Assembly (NCBI GenBank): GCA_903929755.1
Contig: CAIYVZ010000185.1
Span: 19,408 to 83,407 of the forward strand
Source of the DNA: an uncultured Acidobacteriia bacterium
GTDB taxonomy: Bacteria; Acidobacteriota; Terriglobia; Bryobacterales; Bryobacteraceae
Direction: 5' to 3'
DNA length: 64,000 bases
In this document: piece after piece, positions 46,890-55,003 of the stretch
Position numbering within the stretch: position 1 is the first letter of the stretch
Layout: each line of letters opens with the position of its first letter
Program-made: the position numbers and the translations under genes
The notes under the pieces: generated by a model
What the model saw: the letters and a program-made list of their open reading frames with translations, nothing else
Told to the model about the DNA's origin: nothing
The model's database searches: none

Positions 46890-49800
46890 TTAGAACAGCA
46901 GCTTGAGCGCAAACTGAATGATGCGGGGCTGGTTTTCCATGGTGCTGACGACGCCGAAGACAGCACTGCCCTGGACGGTATTGGGCGGGGAGAAGCGCGG
47001 CGTGTTGGTGAGGTTGAAGAACTCGGCGCGGAACTGCAGGTTGAGGCGCTCGTTGATGCGGGTGTTCTTGATGGCCGACAGATCTACCTGACGGGCGGGT
47101 GCGGCGCGCAGGCCGGTGAAGGTGCGGGCAGCGTTGCCGAAGGTGTAGGCGGGCGGCGCGGTGAACTGGCTGGTGTCGAACCATTTCTGCACGGTGGGGC
47201 TGGGGAGCGCGGCGCTGACGCCGGTCCAGTTCGGTCGCTGTCCGCCGCCCTGGGAGAAGGTGTTGTTGACGGCGGAGGTCATGCCGAGGGGCACGCCATC
47301 GTAGGCATTGGCAATGACTCCCATTTCCCAGCCGGCGAGGACTTTGTTTGCGAGGCCGTGAGTTTTCCTGAACAGCGGGATTTCGTAGACAGTGTTGAAG
47401 ACGAAGCGGTTGGTCTGATCGAGGGCGGAGACGGAGCGTTCCTGGCGGAGGTTCTGGAAGTTCTGGAAGGAACCGCCGTTGACGTTTTCGCCGCCGAAGG
47501 AATTGATGCCGTAATCCATGATTTTGGAGTAAGTGTAGGCCGCCATGACGGTGAGGCCTTTGCCATAACGTTTTTCGGCCTTGACGGTGAGGCTGTGATA
47601 AACGGAACTGGCCCATGAGGCGTTGGCGGAGGTGACGGTGTCGAACTGCGGGTAGGGGCGAAGAAGCTGCGCGGCGGCGATGGTGCGGCCGGCGAAGGCG
47701 CCGGAGGTAATTTGGCCGTAGAAGGGATTGGCCACCTGCGTTCGAAGTGCGGCGCCCAGGGCGAGAGCCGCATCGGGGAGCTGGTTCAGGCTGAGGTTTT
47801 GGGGCATCTTCAGGCCGTGGCTGCCCATGTAGCCAACTTCAAACAGGGTGGTGAAGGGCAGTTGGCGCTGGATGTTGACGTTCCACTGTTCGCTGTAGGG
47901 CGAGACGTTGCCGCGATCAGTGAAGGTGATGGCCTGGCCGAGCAGGGTGGCCGAGCCCTGGCTGCTGCCGGTGGGCTGCAGAATGCCGGTGGGGAATGGA
48001 TTGGTGAGCGTGTTAAGGGGCGTGAGGCCATCAGGGGCGGCGCTGACCATGTTGGTCTGATTCTGAAAACCGGAGATGCCGAAGGCGGAGGGTCCGCTGC
48101 CGATGCCGGTGATGGAGGAGTAGAAGAGACCGCCGCCGCCCCGGATGACGGTTTTGGGATTCAGCTGCCAGGCCAAACCGAAGCGGGGTGCGTAGTTGTT
48201 GGTGTCGTATTTGGTGTTGTTGCGGGGAATGCCGTTGACGCCGACGAAGGTGAGCGCGCCGTGGAGGTTGAGGCCGGTATTGGTGAGCGGCGGGGTGGCG
48301 GCGTAGTCGAAGTTGGTGAGCTGGTTAAAGCGGTCGGTGCGGGGGGATTCCATTTCCCAGCGCAAGCCGACGTTGAGAGTCAGCTGCGAGTTGATGCGAT
48401 AGGTGTCCTGCAGGAAAGCGCCGTAGTACTTGGTTTGGTTGGCGACGCCGGGCGAAGGGAGCACGCTGCCGCTGGCCGGATTACCGAGCAGGAACGAGGC
48501 GAGAGCAGCTCCGCCAGCGGCGGTGGCAGCGGTGGGGTCCGGACCCTGGGTGAAGGCCTTGTCGAACACAAACCCCGGCGTGTTGGCACCGGTCTGCAGG
48601 TTATTGAACTGGATGACGCGATATTCGAAGCCGGTTTTGAGAGTGTGCCGGGCGAGCGACTTGGTGGCGTTGTACTGCCCGGCCCAGGCGGTGTTGCCGA
48701 GGCGAATCACGTCGGTGGCGCCGAGCGTTCCGCCGGAGATCACGTTGGGGATGGACGCGGATACGCTGTAGCCGGAAATATTGAAGAACGGGAAGGCGCG
48801 GGGCACCAGTTGCGCGGCAAACGCGGCGGGGAAGCCAAGGGTGGTGATGTCGAAGGGCTCGCTGAAGGAGGGGCGGAAGTTAGAGAGGCGGGTGATGGAG
48901 ATGCGACCGGTCATGAGCAGGGTGGGGCTGAAGACCTGCGAGTCTTCGACGACGGCGTTGCGGCGGCCGAAGGTTTGAGGTCCGGCGACGGGGGAGGCTG
49001 GGTTGTTGCCGTAAGCCGAGGCGCGAATCCAGGGCGAGTCGTCGGCAGAGTAGCGGGCGAAGAAGCGGTTGTTCTGCGTAAAGTAGTGGTCAACGCGATA
49101 GCTGACCGTGTCTTTGGAGATGTGGCTGCCGTCGGTGCGGGCGTAGTTGTTGACGCCGGTGATGGGGTTGCCCGGGGTGTTGGGAACGGGGAAGAAGGCT
49201 GAGGCTTTTTGCGAGACGGGGTTGATGCGGTTGGCGGGAATCACGTTGCCGGGGAAGGGGGTGCGGATGGAGCCGGCGCCGTTGGGATTGGCACGGGTGG
49301 TGAGAGGGTCGTAGATGGTGACGACGGCGCCGGAAGCGACGCGGGTGTTGTTGAAGTCGCCGGCAAGTTCCTGCGGGCGGGGCATGCTGCCGAGAAAGGT
49401 GATGCCCTGCACAAAGCGGACACTTTCGACGCTGACAAAGAAGAAGGTCTTGTTGTGGCCGTCGTAGATTTTGGGGATGGTGACGGGGCCGCCGAGGGTG
49501 CCGCCGAACTGGTTGTACTTGAAGGGCGGCGGTTTCTGGCCGGCCTGATTGGCGAAGAAGTCGTTGGCGTTGAGTTTATCGTTGCGGAGGAATTCGTAGA
49601 GGCTGAAGTGGTAGTTGTTGGAGCCTGACTTTGAGATCACATTGAAGACGCCGCCCGAGGCGCGGCCGAATTCGGCGGAGAAGCCGTTGGTTTCCACCTT
49701 AAATTCCTGCACGGCGTCGGGATTCATATTAATGACGGGCTGATTTTGGGAGGCGGCGGAGTTGGGCGCACCGTCGAGCAGAAAGTCATTGGCGTTGGGC

Positions 49801-50369
49801 CGCTGGCCGTTGATGGCGTAAGAGACAGTACTGATCTGGTCAACGACGATGTTGTTGACGCCAACCGAGGCTCGTACGCCGGGGACGAGCGCGGCGAGGG
49901 CGTAAGTGTTGCGGCCGAGCAGGGGGAGTTCGGTGACCTGTTTACTTTGGATGACCTGCCCGAGGGTGGCGGACTCGCTTTCCAGAACGACGCTTTGGGC
50001 ATCGACGGTGACGGTGTCGATGACCTGGCCAACCTGAAGTGTGAGGTCGAGTTTGGCGACCTGCTGGACTTCGAGTTGCAGGCCAGACTGCTTCAGGGTC
50101 TGGAAGCCGAGTTTGGCAGCGGTGACTTCATAGACGCCGGGGCGGAGGCCGGGTAGGACGTAGAGTCCGGCATCATTACTTTCGGCGGAAGTGTCGATGT
50201 TGGTGTCGAGGGCGCGCAGCGTGACTTTAGCTCCGGGGATGAGAGAGCCGGAGGGGTCGAGGATGCGCCCGCTGAGGGATGCGGTCTGGGCAAATCCCCC
50301 GGTCGCCGCAAGCAACAGGATGGGCAGGATAGCGATGGATCGTCTCAGCATGGAGACCGCCTTTGACAT
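46890..50369 (-). CDS. Oar-like TonB-dependent receptor
   Basis: A 1159-residue outer-membrane protein typical of Acidobacteria. It has a signal (SIAILPILLLAATGGFAQ), a carboxypeptidase-regulatory domain (SLSGRILDPSGSLIPGAKVT and GLYVLPGLRPGVYEVTAAK), and a plug with YAINGQRPNANDFLLDGAPN and ASGGVFNVISKSGSNNYHFS. A long barrel follows, with repeated aromatic strands, ending in a phenylalanine (IQFALKLLF). These receptors are thought to import glycans or other large nutrients. It is upstream of the sulfatase gene by 38 bp, which suggests uptake and desulfation of one substrate; no SusD-like gene is present. A second ATG 18 bp inside is also possible as start. Confidence 0.92.
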   Translation of the reverse strand: MSKAVSMLRRSIAILPILLLAATGGFAQTASLSGRILDPSGSLIPGAKVTLRALDTNIDTSAESNDAGLYVLPGLRPGVYEVTAAKLGFQTLKQSGLQLEVQQVAKLDLTLQVGQVIDTVTVDAQSVVLESESATLGQVIQSKQVTELPLLGRNTYALAALVPGVRASVGVNNIVVDQISTVSYAINGQRPNANDFLLDGAPNSAASQNQPVINMNPDAVQEFKVETNGFSAEFGRASGGVFNVISKSGSNNYHFSLYEFLRNDKLNANDFFANQAGQKPPPFKYNQFGGTLGGPVTIPKIYDGHNKTFFFVSVESVRFVQGITFLGSMPRPQELAGDFNNTRVASGAVVTIYDPLTTRANPNGAGSIRTPFPGNVIPANRINPVSQKASAFFPVPNTPGNPITGVNNYARTDGSHISKDTVSYRVDHYFTQNNRFFARYSADDSPWIRASAYGNNPASPVAGPQTFGRRNAVVEDSQVFSPTLLMTGRISITRLSNFRPSFSEPFDITTLGFPAAFAAQLVPRAFPFFNISGYSVSASIPNVISGGTLGATDVIRLGNTAWAGQYNATKSLARHTLKTGFEYRVIQFNNLQTGANTPGFVFDKAFTQGPDPTAATAAGGAALASFLLGNPASGSVLPSPGVANQTKYYGAFLQDTYRINSQLTLNVGLRWEMESPRTDRFNQLTNFDYAATPPLTNTGLNLHGALTFVGVNGIPRNNTKYDTNNYAPRFGLAWQLNPKTVIRGGGGLFYSSITGIGSGPSAFGISGFQNQTNMVSAAPDGLTPLNTLTNPFPTGILQPTGSSQGSATLLGQAITFTDRGNVSPYSEQWNVNIQRQLPFTTLFEVGYMGSHGLKMPQNLSLNQLPDAALALGAALRTQVANPFYGQITSGAFAGRTIAAAQLLRPYPQFDTVTSANASWASSVYHSLTVKAEKRYGKGLTVMAAYTYSKIMDYGINSFGGENVNGGSFQNFQNLRQERSVSALDQTNRFVFNTVYEIPLFRKTHGLANKVLAGWEMGVIANAYDGVPLGMTSAVNNTFSQGGGQRPNWTGVSAALPSPTVQKWFDTSQFTAPPAYTFGNAARTFTGLRAAPARQVDLSAIKNTRINERLNLQFRAEFFNLTNTPRFSPPNTVQGSAVFGVVSTMENQPRIIQFALKLLF

Positions 50370-50553
50370 TGCCGGAGTCTATCACATGTATTCGGTAACG
50401 ACCCGGCTGGATTCCGCCTCCATTACCGGGGCTTCACGCGATAATCGTCGGGGAGCGGTTTCCTTGCGGGGGCCGCCAACTGCGGCCGGGTAACCCCGGA
50501 TGAGTGCAAGCCGACTAACGCGAAACGGGTATCTTGCGTTCGCTGAACAGGTG
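50370..50553. other. Intergenic DNA, no gene seen
   Basis: About 185 bp between the small monooxygenase-fold gene and the receptor gene on the same strand. It probably holds the receptor promoter; I see no clear hexamers or hairpin. Confidence 0.4.
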
Positions 50554-50880
50554 TCAGCCGAGCGCTTCCCACCAGGCTTTGACAGCCGGGAGGGAGAGTT
50601 CTTTGATGACTGACCGCAGGCGCTGAATGTGAGGCGTTAAGTCGTGAGCGGCGTGGTGGGCGCCGCTTGCCCAACTCTCGTGAAACAGGAATTTCGAGGG
50701 ATCATCAGCCGCCACGTGGAGGTTGTAAAACAGACACCCGGCCTCTTGTCGCGTCGGGGTCAGGACGTCGGTGAGGGCCTGCCTCAATTCCGTCTCTTTT
50801 CCGGGACGGGCCTGAAAGCTGACGGTCATGATGATTGGTTTTGCGTCCCTTGGTGCGGTGTCCCTTGGTGTTGTGTCCAT
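50554..50880 (-). CDS. Antibiotic biosynthesis monooxygenase-fold (ABM) protein
   Basis: A 108-residue dimeric ferredoxin-like-fold protein of the ABM/YgiN group: MTVSFQARPGKETELRQALT, QEAGCLFYNLHVAADDPSKF, LFHESWASGAHHAAHDLTPH. AAGGA lies 7 nt before the ATG at 50880. Members act as quinol monooxygenases or heme-degrading enzymes; no heme motif is obvious, so the reaction is unknown. It stands alone. The reading frame continues upstream by about 640 bp without family features and that part is not taken as coding. Confidence 0.85.
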   Translation of the reverse strand: MDTTPRDTAPRDAKPIIMTVSFQARPGKETELRQALTDVLTPTRQEAGCLFYNLHVAADDPSKFLFHESWASGAHHAAHDLTPHIQRLRSVIKELSLPAVKAWWEALG

Positions 50881-51198
50881 AAGATATCCTTCATCGCCCG
50901 CCCAGGCGCGCACCCTGGAGGGTCGCCCTGAGTTCGGGATATTGGGCCACAGGGGCCACTGGCATGATTCTACAAGCTGCCCCTGTTCACCGACATCGGG
51001 CGAAAAGCATTCCTCCCGTTCCGGCCAGCCATTTGCCTTCCCGGGAAGAACCACAGTGGAAGCGGAGGGATCCGGCGGAGTTTGTTCCGTTACTCGCAAG
51101 AGAGCGGATTTATCGGGAAAGAAAGCGGCTTGGGGGATGAGCGGGCGGAACGAAATATTATCTCCAAAAAAAGGAGACGAATTCGCGCATGACAGGAG
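50881..51198. other. Intergenic region upstream of the graspetide-like locus
   Basis: About 320 bp between divergent genes with no supported coding frame. It contains TCTCC-AAAAAAA-GGAGA at 51161-51177, a small inverted repeat around a homopolymer, immediately before the promoter-like site at 51199. Confidence 0.45.
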
Positions 51199-51204
51199 TA
51201 TAAT
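51176..51204 (+). promoter_or_regulatory. Candidate promoter for the 51281-54127 operon
   Basis: A perfect TATAAT lies at 51199-51204, with GACGAA 17 bp before it as a weak -35. The first start codon is 77 bp downstream. The AT-rich inverted repeat TCTCC-A7-GGAGA is just upstream. Confidence 0.4.
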
Positions 51205-51280
51205 CTGGTCACGGCAGAGTGATAGTGGAAAGCCGAATTCGGTCACCATGCTCTTCAAGAAAGGCGGAGGTCGTTGAATT

Positions 51281-51595
51281 ATGAAGTCCCAATTCGATGA
51301 AACGAGGCTGCACGGAGCCTGGCTCCATGCACATGAAGAGGACGAACCTGGCCGGATGGTTTTCCGAGCCACCACCCACCAGTTGCCCCCGGCCCGCGGA
51401 CGTTCGGGATATGAGTTTGGCCCCGATGGACATGTGACCAGAATTGGAAGCGGCCCCACGGACCGTACCACCACCGCCCAAGGCAAATGGACCCTCGATC
51501 CGGGAGGCAGGATCAGCATTCAGACACCGGGCCAGCAAGATGAAATTCTCGAGATCCTTGCGCACGATGGGGATCGGCTGGTCATTAAAACTTAA
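51281..51595 (+). CDS. Small beta-rich protein, first gene of the protease/ATP-grasp operon
   Basis: A 104-residue protein with no signal peptide or transmembrane helix. GGAGG lies 10 nt before the ATG. The sequence (LHGAWLHAHEEDEPGRMVFR, GYEFGPDGHVTRIGSG, GKWTLDPGGRISI, EILEILAHDGDRLVIK) has the alternation of small lipocalin-like or beta-barrel proteins: GxW, then a central FxxDG, then a final strand. I do not recognise the family. It ends 23 bp before the metalloprotease gene, so it is probably part of the same operon and could be a chaperone, inhibitor or precursor-binding protein. Confidence 0.75.
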   Translation: MKSQFDETRLHGAWLHAHEEDEPGRMVFRATTHQLPPARGRSGYEFGPDGHVTRIGSGPTDRTTTAQGKWTLDPGGRISIQTPGQQDEILEILAHDGDRLVIKT

Positions 51596-51618
51596 CACCG
51601 TGCGGAAGGAGAATTCGC

Positions 51619-53175
51619 ATGCCAGGAAAGACAAACAAGAGCAACAATCCCCCACCACCGGCCGCCGGAGCGGCATCTGAGGAGCCGCCGGTAGTGCCGT
51701 TACAGCGGCGTTGCGGAACAATGGCGGTGCATTACCGCCATTTGCATTCAGATCCGGACTATTTGCGGGCGCGCGCAGCCAGCGAGACGCATTATTCGGC
51801 GATTGTGCAGGGACGGCGGGCGTTGGCTCGTGTGGGTGTGACAACGATCCCGGTGGTGGTGCACGTGCTGTTCAACACGGCACAACAAAATCTCTCGAAC
51901 GCCCAGATCCAGAGCCAGATTGATGTAATGAACCACGATTACCGCAAGACGAATCCGGATGTGGCGTCGGCACCGGCGGCTTTTGCGCCGCTGGCGGCGG
52001 ACGCGCGAATCCAGTTCACCCTGGCGACGGTGGATCCGAACGGCGCGGCGACGACGGGAATTACGCGAACCCAAACGAACAGTGCGAGTTTCTCGGATAA
52101 CGACGCCATGAAGTCGTCGGCAACGGGCGGGCATGACGCGTGGCCGCGGGATAAGTATCTGAACATTTGGACCGTACCGAGACTGACGTCACCGCAGGGT
52201 GACCTGTTGGGGTACGCTCAGTTCCCGGGAGGGAACGCCGCGACGGATGGCGTGGTGATTCTGCACAGCGCGTTCGGAACAAACGGCACCGCGGCGGCAC
52301 CCTTCAACCTGGGGCGTACGGCGACGCACGAGGTTGGGCACTGGCTGAACCTGCATCACATTTGGGGAGACGACAACAACGCGTGCACGGGGAGCGACCT
52401 TGTTGCGGACACGCCGAATCAGGCGGGGCCGAATTTCGGTAAACCCGCGTTTCCGCATGTAACCTGCAATAACGGGCCAAACGGAGACATGTTCATGAAC
52501 TACATGGACTACGTGGACGACGCGGCCATGTTCCTGTTCACGACTGGCCAAGTGACCAGGCTCCAGGCGAGTCTGGACTCGGACAGGCCGACGCTGGGGA
52601 GTTCGACGAGTGCCACCTCGCCAATCCTGGATACGCCGGTGGGCACGCTGAAATTTGGGGACGACGCTCCTGTGACGCTGAAGTTCCGGGACGACGTACC
52701 GCCGCCCTCGTTGAAATTCCGGGACGACGGGCCACCGCCCTCGCTGAAATTCCGAGACGATTCGCCGCCCTCACTGAAATTCCGGGACGATTCGCCACCG
52801 TCGCTCAAGTTCCGCGACGACATTCCGAAGCTGAAGATAACGGACGACGGAATTCCACAGGGACCCGGTGGTTTTGGTCCCGGCCCTGGACCCTTGGGCG
52901 CGGCATTCGCCGGCTCGGGACGAACGTCGGCGGCTCCCTTCGTGCTGTCCACGCCGCATCATTCCATGGCGTGGGTGCAGATGTTCCCGCAAGCGGCGGC
53001 CGAAGCGGTAAATTCAGCCGAAGATCAACTTCGTCAGTATGAAGAAGTGCTGGAGCAGTACGGGCAAGCGGATTCGGCGGGACAACTGAGTAGCGCGGAA
53101 CGCCAGGCGGCGGAGAGCATTTATGCGGACTATGCCTCTCTGGTGGCGGAATACAGGCAGTTAACAGGAAGCTAG
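51619..53175 (+). CDS. Pappalysin-type (M43) metalloprotease with graspetide-like repeats
   Basis: A 518-residue protein. Residues 30-325 are an M43 metallopeptidase: RRCGTMAVHYRHL (a possible cysteine-switch Cys32), TTIPVVVHVLFN, the zinc motif HEVGHWLNLHH (His237, Glu238, His241, His247), GSDLVADTPNQ, and the Met-turn region FMNYMDY. Residues 343-410 hold seven short motifs of the form T/S-L-K-F-R-D-D separated by proline-rich spacers. A Gly/Pro linker, APFVLSTPHHSMAW (about 439-452), and a C-terminal helical segment follow. There is no signal peptide. The ATP-grasp gene starts 7 bp later, so the repeats are likely its substrate (inference by analogy to microviridin TxKYPSD cores). Protease activity is likely as all ligands are intact. 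Confidence 0.88.
   Translation: MPGKTNKSNNPPPPAAGAASEEPPVVPLQRRCGTMAVHYRHLHSDPDYLRARAASETHYSAIVQGRRALARVGVTTIPVVVHVLFNTAQQNLSNAQIQSQIDVMNHDYRKTNPDVASAPAAFAPLAADARIQFTLATVDPNGAATTGITRTQTNSASFSDNDAMKSSATGGHDAWPRDKYLNIWTVPRLTSPQGDLLGYAQFPGGNAATDGVVILHSAFGTNGTAAAPFNLGRTATHEVGHWLNLHHIWGDDNNACTGSDLVADTPNQAGPNFGKPAFPHVTCNNGPNGDMFMNYMDYVDDAAMFLFTTGQVTRLQASLDSDRPTLGSSTSATSPILDTPVGTLKFGDDAPVTLKFRDDVPPPSLKFRDDGPPPSLKFRDDSPPSLKFRDDSPPSLKFRDDIPKLKITDDGIPQGPGGFGPGPGPLGAAFAGSGRTSAAPFVLSTPHHSMAWVQMFPQAAAEAVNSAEDQLRQYEEVLEQYGQADSAGQLSSAERQAAESIYADYASLVAEYRQLTGS
52645..52848 (+). repeat. Seven tandem LKFRDD-like motifs in the protease gene
   Basis: Encoded motifs in order: TLKFGDD, TLKFRDD, SLKFRDD, SLKFRDD, SLKFRDD, SLKFRDD and a divergent LKITDD. 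Spacers are 3-4 residues and proline-rich for the middle units. Nucleotide copies differ at silent positions (CTGAAATTC, TTGAAATTC, CTCAAGTTC), so protein sequence is conserved more than DNA. Each unit holds a Thr or Ser, a Lys and two Asp. Confidence 0.85.
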
Positions 53176-53182
53176 GGACCCC

Positions 53183-54127
53183 ATGATTCTGATTGTGTCA
53201 ACGCCTGGCGATGAGCATGCACTCGCCGTGCAGGCAGAGTTGTCGAGGCGGAAAGCGCAGTCGAAGCTGCTTGATTTATCGGAGTTCCCTCAAAACCTGG
53301 GGCTGAGCATCCGGTATAAGGCGGGCGAAGGATCGTTCGCGTTCGGCTGCGAGGGAAGTTCTCTGGATCTGGAGGAGTGCGGCGCCATTTGGTGGCGCCG
53401 CCCCCAACAGCCGCAAATCAGTTCCGATATCCTGAGGACCACACATCGCCATTTCGCGTTCAATGAGAGTGTGGAAGCGCTGCAGGGCTTGTGGCACGCC
53501 CTGCAGCCTTTCTGGATCAACGACCCGGCCCGCGACTATGTTGCGCAGCGAAAGGTTTATCAACTGCGCGTGGCACAGGAGGTTGGATTGACCGTACCTG
53601 AGACGCTGATTACGAACTGTACCCGTGCGGCGGGGGATTTCGTCAGGCAGCAGGGAGCGGGGCGTGTGATTTATAAATCATTCTCGGCACTGGAAAACGA
53701 GTGGAGGGAAACACGCCTGCTGGCAGAGAACGAGGTGCAGTTGCTGGACAATGTCCGGTATGCGCCGGTGATCTTCCAGGAGTATATAGAAGCCAGCGTG
53801 GATCTGCGGGTTACCGTTGTGGGCGCGCAGATCTTTGCGGCGGCAGTTCACTCGCAGGATACTGCGTATAAAGTGGATTGCCGGATCGATATCTCCAATG
53901 CGCGGATTGAAGCGGTGGAGCTGCCGCCCGATATTCAGGAAAAGCTGCTTTCGCTGATGGGGGCGATGGGGCTGGTCTATGGCGCTATCGACATGCGGCG
54001 CACGCCGGATGGGCGGTACATTTTTCTGGAGATCAATCCGGCGGGGCAGTGGCTTTTTATTGAGCATTATTCCAAGCAACCGATTACGGCGGCGCTGGCG
54101 AGCAAGTTGCTTGAGCACGACCGTTAG
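53183..54127 (+). CDS. MvdC/MvdD-type ATP-grasp ligase
   Basis: A 314-residue ATP-grasp enzyme of the graspetide (microviridin) ligase family. It has MILIVSTPGDEHALAVQAEL, the family block GAIWWRRPQQP, VYQLRVAQEVGLTVPETLIT, GRVIYKSFSAL (ATP-binding lysine region), FQEYIEASVDLRVTVVG, YGAIDMRRTPDGRYIFLEIN and PAGQWLFIEHYS with the metal-binding Glu/Asn. These enzymes form omega-ester or omega-amide bonds between Asp/Glu side chains and Thr/Ser or Lys of precursor peptides. Only one ligase is present, as opposed to the MvdC plus MvdD pair, and no acetyltransferase or ABC exporter is adjacent. It starts 7 bp after the protease gene. Family call strong; substrate inferred. Confidence 0.93.
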   Translation: MILIVSTPGDEHALAVQAELSRRKAQSKLLDLSEFPQNLGLSIRYKAGEGSFAFGCEGSSLDLEECGAIWWRRPQQPQISSDILRTTHRHFAFNESVEALQGLWHALQPFWINDPARDYVAQRKVYQLRVAQEVGLTVPETLITNCTRAAGDFVRQQGAGRVIYKSFSALENEWRETRLLAENEVQLLDNVRYAPVIFQEYIEASVDLRVTVVGAQIFAAAVHSQDTAYKVDCRIDISNARIEAVELPPDIQEKLLSLMGAMGLVYGAIDMRRTPDGRYIFLEINPAGQWLFIEHYSKQPITAALASKLLEHDR

Positions 54128-54154
54128 TGCGAGTGTCCGCGAAGTAACCATACC

Positions 54155-54184
54155 GGATCCGCATGCCCACCTGGGCGCGGATCC
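54155..54184. terminator. Long hairpin between convergent operons
   Basis: GGATCCGC pairs with GCGGATCC and, inside it, GCCCA pairs with TGGGC across a CC loop, giving a 13-bp stem with a 2-nt bulge. It lies 28 bp after the ATP-grasp stop and 61 bp from the vapC stop. There is no T tract, so its termination strength is uncertain. Confidence 0.55.
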
Positions 54185-54244
54185 GCAGGGTCCGCAATTC
54201 AGAGAAACACTACCGCTGACGGCTCGTTTGCCGTGAAGTTGGCC

Positions 54245-54673
54245 TTAGTGGATGGTGGCTTTGAAGGGATTGACGATGAGGACGCCGTGAATTAGCTGGC
54301 CATGGTTGAGGTCTTCGGTGTAGAGGGTGGTACAGCCGGCGAGGCGGGCGGTGATGACGATGAGGGCATCCCAGTAAGAGATTTGGGCGGAGTCGCTGAG
54401 GCGCATGGCGTCGCGGATGTCGTTGAAACCGGGGGCGACGACCGGCCAGACTGCGTAGGAATCGATGTACCGCAGAACCTCGGCTGGCGTTAGTATTGGG
54501 CGGCCCTTGCGGGTTTCGGTAACGTAGAGTTCCTGGAGAACCTGTGTGCTGGTTCGAAAGGCTCCGGTGTTGAAGAGCCGGCGCAGGAGGGCTCTGGCCT
54601 GGTCCTCGCGAGAGTCACCCCTGTTTTCAATGGCGTAGACGAGGATGTTGGTATCAACGAAGGACAGGTCCAT
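54245..54673 (-). CDS. vapC: VapC-family PIN-domain toxin
   Basis: A 142-residue PIN-domain ribonuclease. Acidic active-site residues are in SFVDTNILVYAIENRGDSRE, STQVLQELYV, SYWDALIVITARLAG and LYTEDLNHGQ, the four usual positions. VapC toxins cut RNA and are blocked by the VapB antitoxin, encoded 21 bp upstream. All catalytic residues appear intact. The gene is on the strand opposite to the graspetide-like operon. Secure family call. Confidence 0.93.
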   Translation of the reverse strand: MDLSFVDTNILVYAIENRGDSREDQARALLRRLFNTGAFRTSTQVLQELYVTETRKGRPILTPAEVLRYIDSYAVWPVVAPGFNDIRDAMRLSDSAQISYWDALIVITARLAGCTTLYTEDLNHGQLIHGVLIVNPFKATIH

Positions 54674-54694
54674 GGAGAGGTCACGGGACAGGGG

Positions 54695-54934
54695 TCAGGC
54701 CTTGCGGTCGTACAACTCGTCGCGGGTCCAGGTTATTTCGCCGACTCGACCGGGGCGTTCCTGGAAGAAGCTTTCGAGAGTTGCCATCGCTTCGGCTCGT
54801 TTCTGGGCCTGCGTGGTGACATCTTCGAGATATTCGCGAACCATGGCGTTGACGGAGGTGTTCTTGTCGAGGGCGAGCTTGCGGGCGGCCAGCAGGAGAT
54901 CTTCGTCGATGGTCAGGGTTAGATTTCTGCTCAC
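54695..54934 (-). CDS. vapB: Ribbon-helix-helix antitoxin (VapB-like)
   Basis: A 79-residue DNA-binding antitoxin with GTG start. RNLTLTIDEDLLLAARKLAL gives the beta strand and first helix, and NTSVNAMVREYLED the second helix of a ribbon-helix-helix fold. The C-terminal part (FFQERPGRVGEITWTRDELY) is the usual toxin-wrapping segment ending in DELYDRK. It precedes vapC. An earlier in-frame extension gives only low-complexity sequence and is not used. Confidence 0.88.
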   Translation of the reverse strand: MSRNLTLTIDEDLLLAARKLALDKNTSVNAMVREYLEDVTTQAQKRAEAMATLESFFQERPGRVGEITWTRDELYDRKA

Positions 54935-55003
54935 GGGATAAGTGTAGCACGGGTTATGTGTGTCCGCCAACGTGCCTGGAAACGTGGTCAAATGGACAGT
55001 GCT

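Noticed and set aside
47712..49202. Long Gly/Glu/Val-rich frame opposite the Oar-like receptor
   Set aside because: Shadow of the receptor gene; no family features.
50881..51519. Upstream extension of the ABM-fold gene to a larger protein
   Set aside because: The extension shows no conserved features and a Shine-Dalgarno precedes the internal ATG at 50880.
52645..52848. LKFRDD repeats as a CRISPR-like or non-coding repeat array
   Set aside because: Units are in frame, differ at silent sites and have short proline spacers, so they are protein-level repeats.
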